Shown in pieces: positions 8,129-16,536 of a stretch of DNA of 64,000 nucleotides. Below the pieces are notes generated by a model. It was not told where the DNA came from. It ran no database searches and worked only from the letters and a program-made list of their open reading frames with translations. Location of the stretch: NCBI RefSeq assembly GCF_039535235.1, contig NZ_BAAAWU010000001.1, forward strand, positions 186,001 to 250,000, read 5' to 3'. A program made the position numbers and the translations under genes. Each line of letters begins with the position of its first letter. The stretch's first letter is position 1. This DNA comes from Streptomyces roseoviridis. Lineage in GTDB: Bacteria; Actinomycetota; Actinomycetes; Streptomycetales; Streptomycetaceae.

Positions 8129-8953
8129 ATGAGCGATGCCCCCGCCCCCTTCGAACTGCTCCCGGGGGCACCGGACTCCCCCGTCCTGCTCCATGTACCG
8201 CACTCCTCCCGGGCCGTGCCGGCGGACGTGCGGGCCGGGATCGTCCTCGGCGACGCCGAACTGGAGCGCGAGCTCGACCACATCACCGACGCCCACACCG
8301 ACGCCATCGCCGCCGTCGCCGCGGCGTCGGCGGGCACCACTCCCTGGCGGTTCGTCAACCGGCTCTCGCGGCTGGTGGTCGACCCGGAGCGGTTCCCCGA
8401 CGAACGCGAGGAGATGCTCGCGGTCGGCATGGGCGCGGTGTACACGCGCACCACGCACCGGGCCGAGCTGCGGCCGGCCGGATTCGACCCGGCACCCCTC
8501 GTCGACCGGTACTTCGCCCCGTACGCGCAGGCCATGACCCGGGCCGTTGAGGCGCGCCTCGCGGCGACGGGCCACGCGGTGATCGTGGACGTGCACTCGT
8601 ACCCGACGGCGGCGCTCCCCTACGAGCTGCACGGCGACGGCCCCCGGCCGCCCGTCTGCCTCGGCACGGACGCCTTCCACACCCCGCCCACCCTGTCGGC
8701 CGCGGCACGGCGGGCCTTCGCCGGATTCGGCGGGGTGGGCACGGACAGCCCCTTCGCCGGAACGTACGTGCCCCTTGCGCACTACGGCCGGGACATCCGG
8801 GTCAGCGCCCTGATGGTGGAGATCCGCCGCGATCTGTACATGAGCGAGCCCGGCGGTCCGGCCGGCCCCGGCGCCCGGGCGCTCGGCGTCGCGCTCGCCG
8901 CCCTCGTCGACGCCGTGACCGACGAGATGCTCCGTCCGGGTCCCGCCGCGTAA
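8129..8953 (+). CDS. N-formylglutamate amidohydrolase family protein
   Basis: A 274-residue zinc-type amidohydrolase. The family releases formate from N-formyl-L-glutamate in histidine breakdown, though many actinobacterial members stand outside hut operons and have unknown substrates. Recognisable segments are LLHVPHSSRAVP near residue 20, HITDAHTD (about 52-59), NRLSRLVVDPERFPDE, VDVHSYP and MVEIRRDLYM near the C-terminus, all in family order. ATG 8129 has AAGGAA at 8114-8119. No other histidine-degradation gene is nearby. Confidence 0.85.
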   Translation: MSDAPAPFELLPGAPDSPVLLHVPHSSRAVPADVRAGIVLGDAELERELDHITDAHTDAIAAVAAASAGTTPWRFVNRLSRLVVDPERFPDEREEMLAVGMGAVYTRTTHRAELRPAGFDPAPLVDRYFAPYAQAMTRAVEARLAATGHAVIVDVHSYPTAALPYELHGDGPRPPVCLGTDAFHTPPTLSAAARRAFAGFGGVGTDSPFAGTYVPLAHYGRDIRVSALMVEIRRDLYMSEPGGPAGPGARALGVALAALVDAVTDEMLRPGPAA

Positions 8954-8963
8954 AATCGGTTAC

Positions 8964-9254
8964 GTGAGCGCAGCCAGGTACGAGCTGGTGTTCTCCGACG
9001 CGGTGGGCGCGGCCCGCGACGTCGTGGTCGTCGAGCGCACCGCCGCCACGGGACCGGGCGGACACCCGGTGTACACCGATCCGTCCGGCATCATCCGGGC
9101 GGAGATCAGCGACCGCGACGAGGTGCGCGTCCTCGCCTCCGGGGGCCACCAGGAACCCGCGCAGGCCGTGGTCGCCCGCCCGCTGCGGGAGACGCGGCAG
9201 GACGGGGCTCCGGGCGGCGGGGGCCGGAGCGACGGGCCCCGGGACGTCGCCTAA
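8964..9254 (+). CDS. Small conserved protein (DUF6296-like)
   Basis: A 96-residue protein starting MSAARYELVFSDAVGAARD, with TAATGPGGHPVYTDPSGI and EISDRDEVRVLASGGHQ as its ordered core and a Gly/Arg-rich tail. It resembles small streptomycete proteins grouped as DUF6296; function unknown. TAAAAT (8951-8956), overlapping the previous stop codon, lies seven bases before the GTG start and no ribosome site exists, so a leaderless transcript is likely. Confidence 0.75.
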   Translation: MSAARYELVFSDAVGAARDVVVVERTAATGPGGHPVYTDPSGIIRAEISDRDEVRVLASGGHQEPAQAVVARPLRETRQDGAPGGGGRSDGPRDVA

Positions 9255-9263
9255 GCTTCGCGG

Positions 9264-9593
9264 ATGACCACCATCGACCCCTCATCCGAGCAGTCCGGCC
9301 CCCGGTACGTGCGCGTCACCATCGAGCTCGTGGCCGAGATCACCGACGAGCAGGCGCTGAAGACCGCCGCGCTGGCCGAGGTCCGGGACGACGAGTACCT
9401 GGACGACGCCGAGCGTGCCCAGTCCGTCGAGGCGATCGAGCTGGACCCGTCCGGTTCCCTCGCCCACTTCATCGACCCGATCGCCCTCCTCGGCGACATC
9501 CCCGGCGTGGAGCTGACCTCCGCCACCTGGGAGTCCGCCCACACCGAGTACGACCCGGACGACGAGACCTGGGAGGAGCACCCGGTCGACTGA
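9264..9593 (+). CDS. Small acidic conserved hypothetical protein
   Basis: A 109-residue protein rich in Asp and Glu. It has a beta strand near the start (YVRVTIELVAEI), a helical middle (EQALKTAALAEV) and an acidic end (EYDPDDETWEEHPVD). No catalytic motif or membrane segment is visible and I do not recognise a family. TAAGCT (9252-9257) ends six bases before ATG 9264 and includes the preceding stop codon, suggesting its own leaderless transcript. Confidence 0.7.
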   Translation: MTTIDPSSEQSGPRYVRVTIELVAEITDEQALKTAALAEVRDDEYLDDAERAQSVEAIELDPSGSLAHFIDPIALLGDIPGVELTSATWESAHTEYDPDDETWEEHPVD

Positions 9594-9794
9594 CGGACCG
9601 GGTCCCACGGCCCGGTCGACCGACCGGGCCCCGGCCGCGCGGCCCGGCCCCCGCACGGGACCGGGCCCACCGTGGTCCCCGGGCCGCCGGCGGGGTTCCG
9701 GTGTCTTTCCCGGGCCCGCGGCCGCGCCGAACTCGACCGGAGCACCGCCCGGCTGGTAGGAGATCCCTGCACGTACGACTTGCGAGGGGGCACC

Positions 9795-12071
9795 ATGAAG
9801 CCGCTGGAGGCGGGGGATCCGGAATCGGTCGGCGACGGCAGATACCGGCTGGTCGGACGGCTCGGCCAGGGAGGCATGGGCGTCGTCTACCTCGGCCGTT
9901 CCCGCTCCGGCCGGGCCGTGGCCGTCAAGGTCGTCCGGCCCGATCTGAGCACCGACCCCGAGTTCGTACGCCGCTTCGCCCGCGAGGTCGCGGCGGCGCG
10001 CCAGGTCGGCGGCTTCCACACGGCCCCCGTGGTCGACGCGGACCCCGACGGGCACCCGGCCTGGCTGGTCACCGCGTACGTGCCCGGTCCGACCCTGCGG
10101 GCGGTGCTCGACCAGGTGGGCGCGCTGCCCGCGGACAGCCTGACCGTGCTGGCCGCCGGGCTCGCGGAGGCCCTGGAGGCGATCCACCGGGCCGGGGTGA
10201 TCCACCGGGACCTCAAGCCGGCCAACATCATCGTGGCCGAGGACGGGCCGCGCGTCATCGACTTCGGCATCGCGCGGGCCCTGGACGGCACGGCCGCGCT
10301 GACCCGGACCGGCCTCCAGGTCGGTACGCCGGGCTATCTCGCCCCCGAGCAGCTCACCGGCGGCACGATCACACCGGCCGTGGACATGTTCGCCCTGGGC
10401 ATCGTGCTGTGCCAGGCGGCGGGCGGCGCACCCTTCGGCGAGGGCACCTCGGCGGCCTGGCTCTACCGGGTCGTCCACGAGGAGCCCGAACTCTCCGCCG
10501 TCCCCGAGCCGCTGCGGGAGGCGGTCGCGGCCTGCCTGGCCAAGGACCCGGCGCGGCGGCCCACCCCGGCGGCCTTCCTGGACCGGCTGACCGTCCGCCA
10601 CCGCGAGGACGGCGGTTGGCTTCCCGACGAGGCCACGGCGCTGCTGTCGACGGTTCCGCAGCACCCGGAGACCGCCGTCGTACCCGAGGAGCGGGAAGCG
10701 GCCGGTGCCGTACGGGACGACACGCGGCGGCCCGACGGGACGGACGGGACGGACGGGACGGACGGGACGGACGGGACGGGCCGTGCGGACCGGACCGCAC
10801 CGGCGGCGCCGCCGACCGCGCGGAACGCAGAGCCGGGGCCCGTGGCCGGAGCCGAGGACGGGACCGGAGGCGGGCCCGTGGCCGGAGCCGAGGCCGGAGC
10901 CGGGGCCGGAGCCGGGAGCGAGCCGCCGACCGCCGCCGCGCCGCCCCCTGGACCCGCCCCGGTCCAGCCCCCGCCCCCGCCCACGGCCGTGCCCACGACG
11001 GCCGGACCCGCCACGCCGGTGCCCACGACGGCCGGACCCGCGACGTCCGTGCCGGAGGACGTGCCGGGACGGCGTGCGGAACGGCCTGCGGGCCGGCGCG
11101 GGCGGCGGGTGACCGTGGCCGCGGCACTGGTGGTGTGCGCGGCCGTCGCCGCGGGCCTGCTGGTCTGGCAGCCGTGGAAGGGCACCGAGGGCGGCGCCGA
11201 GCCCGGTGGCGGCACCTCCTCCCCCGCCGTCGCCTCGCCCGCCGCGTTCCCCGACACGACGCTGCTGGTCCGCCAGGACACCGCGCCCGGCTGGCCCTCC
11301 GACTGCCACGGGGTCATCGCGGTCCGTCCGGCGGGCACGGACCGGCCGCGGCGGCTCGTGCCGGACGGGACCTGCGACTACCTGCCGCAATGGGCGCCGG
11401 ACCGGGCCTCGTTCGCGTTCACGCGCGTGACGCCGGAGGAGACGGCGGTGTGGACCGCGAAGGCCGACGGTTCCGGCGCGCGGCGGATCGCCGCCATCTC
11501 CGGCGGACGGGTGTCCTGGTCGCCGGACGGCACCCGGCTCGCCGTGCTGCGGGTGGAGGACGGCGTGCAGCAGCTGTTCGAGGTGCGGGTGTCGGACGGC
11601 TCCGCCCGGCAGCTCACGGACGGGCCCGGGCGGGTCGAGGATCCCGCGTGGTCCCCGGACGGCACGCGGATCGCCGTCAGTCTGGAGGCGGGGAAGGGCA
11701 ACTGGCAGGTGCACACCGTGGATCCGTCGGCTCCGGACCGGGCGCCGCGCCAGGTGACCCGGCTGCCGCACCCGGCGCTCGACGCCGTGTGGTCGCCCGA
11801 CGGCCGCACCTTCGCCTACACCGCCGGTTCCTACCAGGGCCCGAACAAGGGTGACATCCGACTGGTGGGCACCGACGGGACCGGGGACCGGCCGCTGGTG
11901 GTGACGGCGGAGCACGAGATGGACCCGGCGTGGTCGGCGGACGGCGGCTGGCTGGCCTTCGTCCGCGGCCCGTACCAGAAGCCGGTCATCTGGGCGGTGC
12001 GCGCGGACGGCACGGGCGAGCGCCGGCTCACCACGGGCGACGTCCCGGAGGGGCATCCCGCCTGGCGGTGA
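9795..12071 (+). CDS. Membrane Ser/Thr protein kinase with extracytoplasmic PD40 beta-propeller
   Basis: A 758-residue PknB-type kinase. The catalytic domain covers about residues 17-270: glycine loop GRLGQGGMGVVY, Lys45, HRDLKPAN (Asp139), DFG (Asp156) and APEQ. A Pro/Ala/Gly-rich linker follows and contains five DGT repeats (314-328). One membrane helix (about 437-457, AAALVVCAAVAAGLLVW) leads to an outer domain with several PD40/TolB repeats such as SWSPDGTRLAVL, AWSPDGTRIAVS and VWSPDGRTFAYT, probably a sensor beta-propeller. ATG 9795 follows GAGGGGGC. Its ligand and phosphorylation targets are unknown. A long hairpin ends the gene. Confidence 0.93.
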   Translation: MKPLEAGDPESVGDGRYRLVGRLGQGGMGVVYLGRSRSGRAVAVKVVRPDLSTDPEFVRRFAREVAAARQVGGFHTAPVVDADPDGHPAWLVTAYVPGPTLRAVLDQVGALPADSLTVLAAGLAEALEAIHRAGVIHRDLKPANIIVAEDGPRVIDFGIARALDGTAALTRTGLQVGTPGYLAPEQLTGGTITPAVDMFALGIVLCQAAGGAPFGEGTSAAWLYRVVHEEPELSAVPEPLREAVAACLAKDPARRPTPAAFLDRLTVRHREDGGWLPDEATALLSTVPQHPETAVVPEEREAAGAVRDDTRRPDGTDGTDGTDGTDGTGRADRTAPAAPPTARNAEPGPVAGAEDGTGGGPVAGAEAGAGAGAGSEPPTAAAPPPGPAPVQPPPPPTAVPTTAGPATPVPTTAGPATSVPEDVPGRRAERPAGRRGRRVTVAAALVVCAAVAAGLLVWQPWKGTEGGAEPGGGTSSPAVASPAAFPDTTLLVRQDTAPGWPSDCHGVIAVRPAGTDRPRRLVPDGTCDYLPQWAPDRASFAFTRVTPEETAVWTAKADGSGARRIAAISGGRVSWSPDGTRLAVLRVEDGVQQLFEVRVSDGSARQLTDGPGRVEDPAWSPDGTRIAVSLEAGKGNWQVHTVDPSAPDRAPRQVTRLPHPALDAVWSPDGRTFAYTAGSYQGPNKGDIRLVGTDGTGDRPLVVTAEHEMDPAWSADGGWLAFVRGPYQKPVIWAVRADGTGERRLTTGDVPEGHPAWR
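10734..10778 (+). repeat. In-frame 9-bp tandem repeat, five copies
   Basis: Five exact copies of GACGGGACG encode (Asp-Gly-Thr)5 in the disordered linker between kinase domain and membrane helix. Such repeats can change copy number by slippage without breaking the frame. Confidence 0.95.
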
Positions 12072-12115
12072 CGGGCAGGGTCCGTGAGGCCGCGCGAGCG
12101 GGCGGGGCGCTGCCG

Positions 12116-12157
12116 GAAGCGGCGGTACGGCCCCGCTGCGGGCCGTACCGCCGCTTC
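12116..12157. terminator. Perfect 18-bp hairpin between convergent genes
   Basis: Arms 12116-12133 and 12140-12157 are perfectly complementary around a six-base loop. The hairpin lies between the kinase (ends 12071) and the chitosanase (minus strand, ends 12205) and should terminate both. Confidence 0.85.
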
Positions 12158-12204
12158 GCCCGTCGCCGGAGCCGGGCGGCTCAGCGCGCGGGGCAGGACG
12201 CGGC

Positions 12205-13434
12205 TCAGCTCGTGAGGGAGAACGCGTCGCCGTAGACGCTCCAGTACAGCGGCGTGTTCAGGCCGAGGTTGCCCTCGTTCAGGAAGCGGCGCTGGGCCGT
12301 GCTCACGCGGGTGGTGTCGCTGTGCGCCTCCTCCTTGCGCATCTCCTCCTCACGCGCGTCGAGGAAGGCGTGGAGGTACGTCCGCTCGTCGCCGCCGCGC
12401 GACGGCGGGAGGGCCCGGGACTGGGCCACGGCGCGGATGCTGCGGAAGCCGGACTCGCCGTGCATCACGGCGGCGTCGTAGTAGGCGAACTGGCCGAGCG
12501 TGCGCAGGCCGTCCGTCTTCGCCTGCGAGACGGCGGGGTTGAAGTAGACCCGGTCCCGCTCCTCCTCCTGGGTCTGCTGGAAGACCGTGTCCTGGGCGGC
12601 CCGGCGCCAGGCGTCGGGGAAGCCGGGGTCCAGGCCCTCGTGGGAGTCGGTTCCGTCGACCCGGCGCAGGGCGGGCAGGTAGGGCGCGAGCGGGTTGCCG
12701 GGCTTCTTGGCGGTGTACCGCTCGACCAGTTCGAGCATGTCGCCCGTACCGGAACAGAAGCCGATGATGCCGGCGGTGTAGCCGCGCCCGTCGTCGATGT
12801 CCTCGATGTAGGCGAACTGGGCCCGCCAGTCGAGGGAGGAGTTCTCGAAGGTGGAGACCAGCTTCATCGCGATCTCCTTCTTGACCGGGTCGTCGAGGCC
12901 CGTGCCGGTGGACGGCGGGGTGGTGGAGCCGGTGCCGTACGCCTCGACCTCCCACAGCGAGTAGCCGTACGGCGTGCCGCGCTGGGTGCCGAAGACGCGC
13001 AGGTAGCGGCCGGTGCCGTTGACCGTGAGGTCGTCGGTGCCGCCGTCGCCCGCCGTGGTGGAGTGGATCGGACGCCAGGTCGAGCCGTCGTCGGAGAGCT
13101 CGACGCGGTACGCCTTGGCATAGGCGGCCTCCCACGTCAGGACGACCCGTTTGACGGCGGTGCCCGCGCCGAGGTCGATCCTGATCCACTGGTTGTCGAC
13201 GCCTTCGGCGCTCGCCCAGCGGGTGGAGGCGGAGCCGTCGACGGCCTTGGTGCCGGTGAGGGTGCTGTTCTCCGTGGAGGAGGTCGTGACGGGGCGGCCC
13301 TGGGCGAGGTTGCCGGCCGCGGCGGTGGCGGTCGCGGAGACGACCGCCGCGGGGAGCAGCGTCCCGGCGGTCGCGGCGGCGGCGACGAGCGCGGCGGTGC
13401 GGCGGCGCCGGCGCGCGGTGAGGGTGGCGGGCAT
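12205..13434 (-). CDS. Secreted chitosanase, GH46, with N-terminal CBM32/F5-8C module
   Basis: A 409-residue secreted enzyme that should cleave chitosan. An Arg-rich signal peptide spans about residues 1-40. A discoidin/CBM32 module follows (about 41-167; AVDGSASTRWAS, QWIRIDLGA, YLRVFGTQRG), then a Ser/Thr/Pro linker and the GH46 domain (about 180-409). The catalytic Glu and Asp of the Streptomyces N174 enzyme (E22, D40) align by eye with E197 in TFENSSLDW and D215 in EDIDDGRGYT, at the same spacing of 18 residues. ATG 13434 has a GGAG site. A palindrome at 13461-13475 lies just upstream, consistent with chitosan-responsive repression. The CBM32 fusion is unusual for a streptomycete GH46 enzyme. 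Confidence 0.93.
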   Translation of the reverse strand: MPATLTARRRRRTAALVAAAATAGTLLPAAVVSATATAAAGNLAQGRPVTTSSTENSTLTGTKAVDGSASTRWASAEGVDNQWIRIDLGAGTAVKRVVLTWEAAYAKAYRVELSDDGSTWRPIHSTTAGDGGTDDLTVNGTGRYLRVFGTQRGTPYGYSLWEVEAYGTGSTTPPSTGTGLDDPVKKEIAMKLVSTFENSSLDWRAQFAYIEDIDDGRGYTAGIIGFCSGTGDMLELVERYTAKKPGNPLAPYLPALRRVDGTDSHEGLDPGFPDAWRRAAQDTVFQQTQEEERDRVYFNPAVSQAKTDGLRTLGQFAYYDAAVMHGESGFRSIRAVAQSRALPPSRGGDERTYLHAFLDAREEEMRKEEAHSDTTRVSTAQRRFLNEGNLGLNTPLYWSVYGDAFSLTS

Positions 13435-13460
13435 GTCACTCCACTTCTCGAAGAGACTAA

Positions 13461-13475
13461 TAGGAAAGCTTCCTA
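13461..13475. promoter_or_regulatory. Palindromic operator upstream of the chitosanase gene
   Basis: Six-bp perfect arms (TAGGAA/TTCCTA) with a three-base centre lie 27 bases upstream of the chitosanase start, in the position of its promoter. Streptomycete chitosanase genes are known to be repressed by CsnR, a ROK-family protein, at a palindrome of this AGGAAAGCTTTCCT kind. The regulator gene is not in the window. Confidence 0.6.
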
Positions 13476-13651
13476 ACTTTCTCTCCGGCTGACAGTAGGG
13501 GGCGCTCCGGAGCGGCGCAAGGGCGCGGCCGGACGGGGAAGTTGACGGGACGTCGGATACCGCGGCCGGCAGGGAGCCGCCGCAACGCCCCGGAACCGCC
13601 TTGACCTGGGGACGGGACAGAGCACGTCGCATACGTGCCCGGCCCCGGGCC

Positions 13652-13734
13652 GGGTGCACACGCGCGGCGCCCCGAGTCGGGCGCGCACGCGCAGCCGTCC
13701 CGAGTCGGGTGCACACGCGCGGCCGCCCCGGGCC
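13652..13734. repeat. Three tandem copies of a 27-28-bp unit
   Basis: In the 329-base gap 13435-13763 three near-identical units begin at 13652, 13679 and 13707, each with GGGTGCACACGCGCGGC or a close variant. They lie between the protease end and the chitosanase promoter. No coding potential is apparent and nothing else is seen in this gap apart from the operator and the terminator. Confidence 0.75.
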
Positions 13735-13754
13735 GAAGTGGTCCCGGGGCGGCC
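13721..13754 (-). terminator. Hairpin terminator of the S1 protease gene
   Basis: Perfect 12-bp arms (13721-13732 and 13743-13754) with a 10-base loop begin nine bases after the protease stop codon. The outer arm overlaps the last copy of the tandem repeat. Confidence 0.8.
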
Positions 13755-13763
13755 GAGGGGCGG

Positions 13764-15122
13764 TCAGGCGCGCTGCCAGAGCGCCGGGACGTTCGGCGGT
13801 TCCCAGCCGGCCTGGGCCTGGTGGCCCTGGAGGCAGCGGTAGCTCGCGCCGCCGTACGTGACGACGTCACCGGCCTTGTACACCGTGCCGGCCTTCCAGG
13901 TGCCGCCCGGCTCCGGCTCGCCCGGACCGGGGCCGGGGCCCGGGTCGGAACCGGTGGTGCGCAGCGTCAGCCCGTAGTTCTGGAGGATCGGGTTGAGCGG
14001 CTGGAAGAAGGTCGTGCCGCCGCTGGAGCAGTTGCCGGAGCCGCCCGAGGTGACGCCCTGCGCCTGGCTGCCGGAGATGTAGGAGCCACCGGAGTCGCCC
14101 GGCTCGGCGCACACCGTCGTACGGGTCACGCCCGAGATGGTGCCCTCGGGGTAGGTGACGCTGGTGTTGTGCTGCTGGATGGTTCCGCAGTGCCATCCCG
14201 TGGTGGAGCCGGAGCGGCACACGGAGGCGCCCACGGGCTGCAGGACCGAGCCCGTCACCTGGACGTTCGCGCCGCCGGCGCCCTTGACGTACGGCGTGGC
14301 GGTCCAGTTGGTGTTGGTGGCCACCCAGGCCATGTCGTTGCCGGGGAAGACGGAGGCCTGGAAGCTGCCCTGGGCGGCCTGGTTGTAGCCGCTGGTGGCC
14401 GTGCCGGCGCGGCCGCAGTGACCGGCGGTCGCGAAGCCCTGGGTGGTGCCGCGGGTGATCGCGAAGCCGACCGAACACCGGCCGCCGCCGCCCATGTAGT
14501 AGGCGTCGCCGCCCCGGATGTCGTAGAGCGGGCGGGGCGCCTCGGTGGTGGGGACGACGCGCACCAGCTCGCGGGGCACGCCCGTGGCGGCGAGCAGCCG
14601 GGCCCCGGCGCCCGGGCGGGCCTCCTCGACGACGATCCGGTTGGCACGGACGTCGACGTAGCGGACGGGGGTGTCGGCTCCGGCGGTGCGGTCGAGGGTG
14701 TTCCGGGCCTGCTCCAGGGCGGTCAGACCGTGCGTCACGACCACGGCGCGGGCGCCGGTGGCCCGTATCGCCGCCGTGTCGGCGGCCCGGGTGGTGGCCA
14801 CGGTGAGCGTGGCGGCCTCGGGCCCGTCGACCCAGGCGCCGGCGAACGCGCCGCCGAGCGCCTGGCGGAGGCGCGCGGCCGTCGCGCCGGCCTCGGCCTC
14901 GTGGGCGAGGCGGCTGAGCGCCTGGGGACGGGTCAGGCCCAGGTCCCGCTCCATGGCCCGGAGCAGCTCGGGCGGGGCGGCGTCCGTCCGGAGGGTCGCG
15001 GCGGCGGACGCGGGCGGGGCCGGCTGGGGTGCCGCGGTGGCGGAACCGGCCTGAAGGCCGGCCAGTGCCAGCCCGGCGGCGACCAGCGCGGTCCAGGCCG
15101 CGCGGGCGGGTCGTCGGAGCAT
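13764..15122 (-). CDS. Secreted S1 serine protease, streptogrisin type, with C-terminal CBM5/12
   Basis: A 452-residue preproenzyme. Signal peptide about 1-31 ending SATA-A, an alpha-lytic-protease-type prodomain to about residue 198, and the chymotrypsin-like catalytic domain from DIRGGDAYYM. The triad is visible as His235 (ATAGHCG), Asp263 (GNDMAWV) and Ser344 (GDSGGS). Cysteine pairs are in the usual places. A Gly/Pro/Glu linker leads to a chitin-binding CBM5/12 module (about 407-452; TWKAGTVYKAGDVVTYGG, YRCLQGHQAQ). This layout is that of streptogrisin C. It degrades extracellular protein, possibly on chitinous material. ATG 15122 has a GAGGAG site. Confidence 0.94.
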   Translation of the reverse strand: MLRRPARAAWTALVAAGLALAGLQAGSATAAPQPAPPASAAATLRTDAAPPELLRAMERDLGLTRPQALSRLAHEAEAGATAARLRQALGGAFAGAWVDGPEAATLTVATTRAADTAAIRATGARAVVVTHGLTALEQARNTLDRTAGADTPVRYVDVRANRIVVEEARPGAGARLLAATGVPRELVRVVPTTEAPRPLYDIRGGDAYYMGGGGRCSVGFAITRGTTQGFATAGHCGRAGTATSGYNQAAQGSFQASVFPGNDMAWVATNTNWTATPYVKGAGGANVQVTGSVLQPVGASVCRSGSTTGWHCGTIQQHNTSVTYPEGTISGVTRTTVCAEPGDSGGSYISGSQAQGVTSGGSGNCSSGGTTFFQPLNPILQNYGLTLRTTGSDPGPGPGPGEPEPGGTWKAGTVYKAGDVVTYGGASYRCLQGHQAQAGWEPPNVPALWQRA

Positions 15123-15358
15123 GGGAGGTCTCCTCGGTGTGGTGGGGGAACTGACGGCACCGTAGGAACGGGGGCGTGTCCGGGGGGAGTTGTCAGTCGG
15201 CCCTCTGCCTCGCGTTATGGGCGGTGCGGTGTGCGGCCCGGCCGAGGTCTCCGACCCGGTGGGGGCGACCAGGCCCGTGCCGCACCGACCGACGGAGGCC
15301 GCGGGGGCAGCGGCGGCCGGCCCGGCGCCGCCACGAGCACCGCGCGCCGCCGTGGATC

Positions 15359-15567
15359 GCGCACCCGAGGGGTGTCTCCGTCCGCGCACCCGAGGGGCCC
15401 CTCTCCTTCCGCGCACCCGAGGGGCCCTCTCCGCCCGAGGAGCCGTCCCGCTCCTCCTCCGCCCGGGGGGCCGCCCGCGTCCTCCTCGCCCGAGGAGCCG
15501 TCCGGTCCTCCTCCGCCCGGGGGGCCGCCCCCGCTCCGCGTCCTCCTCGCCCGGGGAGCCGCCCCCG
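15359..15567. repeat. Imperfect GC-rich tandem repeats in a gene-free stretch
   Basis: The gap 15123-15600 has no convincing gene. GCGCACCCGAGGGG occurs at 15359, 15384 and 15411. From about 15427 to 15567 a unit of roughly 28 bases made of CTCCTCCGCCCGGGG and GCCG blocks recurs about five times with variation. Many units can fold into short hairpins. The array lies downstream of the LysR gene and upstream of the protease gene. Confidence 0.65.
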
Positions 15568-15600
15568 CAGTGGTCCCCCCGCCGGGGCGGCCAGGGCCCG

Positions 15601-16536
15601 TCACGGGCCGGCGGAGGGTGCCGGGGCGTGGGCCGCGCTGCGGGACAGGGCCTCGGCGTGGGCGGCGCGGGCGTGGCCGAGGACGGCGGAAGCGCGGTTC
15701 GCCGCGCGGCCCTCCGGGTGCCAGCCGAGGAGGTGGCGCCAGATCAGCGGGGCGCCGGCCAGCGGGCGGGTGACCAGGCCCGGCGTCGCGGGGAAGGTGG
15801 CCCGGCACAGGCCGACCGCCCGGCCCACCTGGACCAGGTGGACGCACGAGGCGGTGTCCGTCTCGTACACGCAGGCGGGGGTGAACCCGGCGCGCACGCA
15901 CGCGGCGGCGAAGCAGTCGCCGAAGCAGCCGTCGCCGGGGACGTCGGTCCACGCCTCCGTGGCGAGTTCGGCGAGTGCGATCTCGGTCCGGGAGGCGAGC
16001 GGATGGGAGGCGGCGAGCATCACGTACACCGGGTCGCGGGCGACCTCGGTCCAGGCGAGCCGTCCGGCTTCGGGCGGGCTGCTCTCGCCGCAGACCCCGA
16101 CCAGCGCGAAGTCCAGCCGGCCGGCGACGACCCCGCCGGCGATCTCCCGCTCGGACCAGGAGGTGTACGTGGTGACGGGCGCGCCCTCGCCGGTGCGGGC
16201 GAGCCGGTCGACGAGGCCGCCGAGCAGTGGTCCGTGGGTGCCGCCGAGGCGGTGCCCCCTCGCGCCCTCGCGGGCGAAGCGCACGGCCTCCTCCTGGAGC
16301 TCGCAGACGGCGGGGAGCACGACCCGGGCGCGGTCGAGGACGAGGTCGCCGAGCGGGGTGGCCCGCACTCCGTCCCGGCCGCGCTCGAACAGCGTTCCGC
16401 CCAGGGCCCGTTCGATGCGTTTGAGCTGGGCGCTGAGGGCGGGCTGGGCCAGGCCGAGGGCGGTGGCGGCCCGGGTGAGGCTGCCGGCGTCGGCGATGGC
16501 CCGGATCGTCTTCAGGTGCCGCAACTCCAAGTCCAT
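15601..16536 (-). CDS. LysR-family transcriptional regulator
   Basis: A 311-residue regulator. The N-terminal winged helix-turn-helix is textbook (about 1-62; LKTIRAIADAGSLTRAATAL, QPALSAQLKRIERALG). An effector domain of periplasmic-binding type follows, containing several cysteines (VCGESSP, GDGCFGDCFAAACV) that could respond to oxidation or metals, though this is speculative. It is divergent from the arginase-like gene across 116 bases, the classic arrangement for a LysR regulator and its target. Confidence 0.9.
   Translation of the reverse strand: MDLELRHLKTIRAIADAGSLTRAATALGLAQPALSAQLKRIERALGGTLFERGRDGVRATPLGDLVLDRARVVLPAVCELQEEAVRFAREGARGHRLGGTHGPLLGGLVDRLARTGEGAPVTTYTSWSEREIAGGVVAGRLDFALVGVCGESSPPEAGRLAWTEVARDPVYVMLAASHPLASRTEIALAELATEAWTDVPGDGCFGDCFAAACVRAGFTPACVYETDTASCVHLVQVGRAVGLCRATFPATPGLVTRPLAGAPLIWRHLLGWHPEGRAANRASAVLGHARAAHAEALSRSAAHAPAPSAGP

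Noticed and set aside
9594-9794. GC-rich palindromic stretch considered as a structured RNA or terminator
   Set aside because: Several short CCGGGCC-type inverted repeats exist but none is longer or cleaner than expected for this base composition.
15190-15213. TTGTCAGTC resembling the DNA-damage promoter block
   Set aside because: No TAnnnT follows at the required eight-base spacing and no gene starts downstream on that strand.
15427-15567. Repeat array considered as CRISPR
   Set aside because: Units are imperfect, adjoin without unique spacers, and no cas gene is present.
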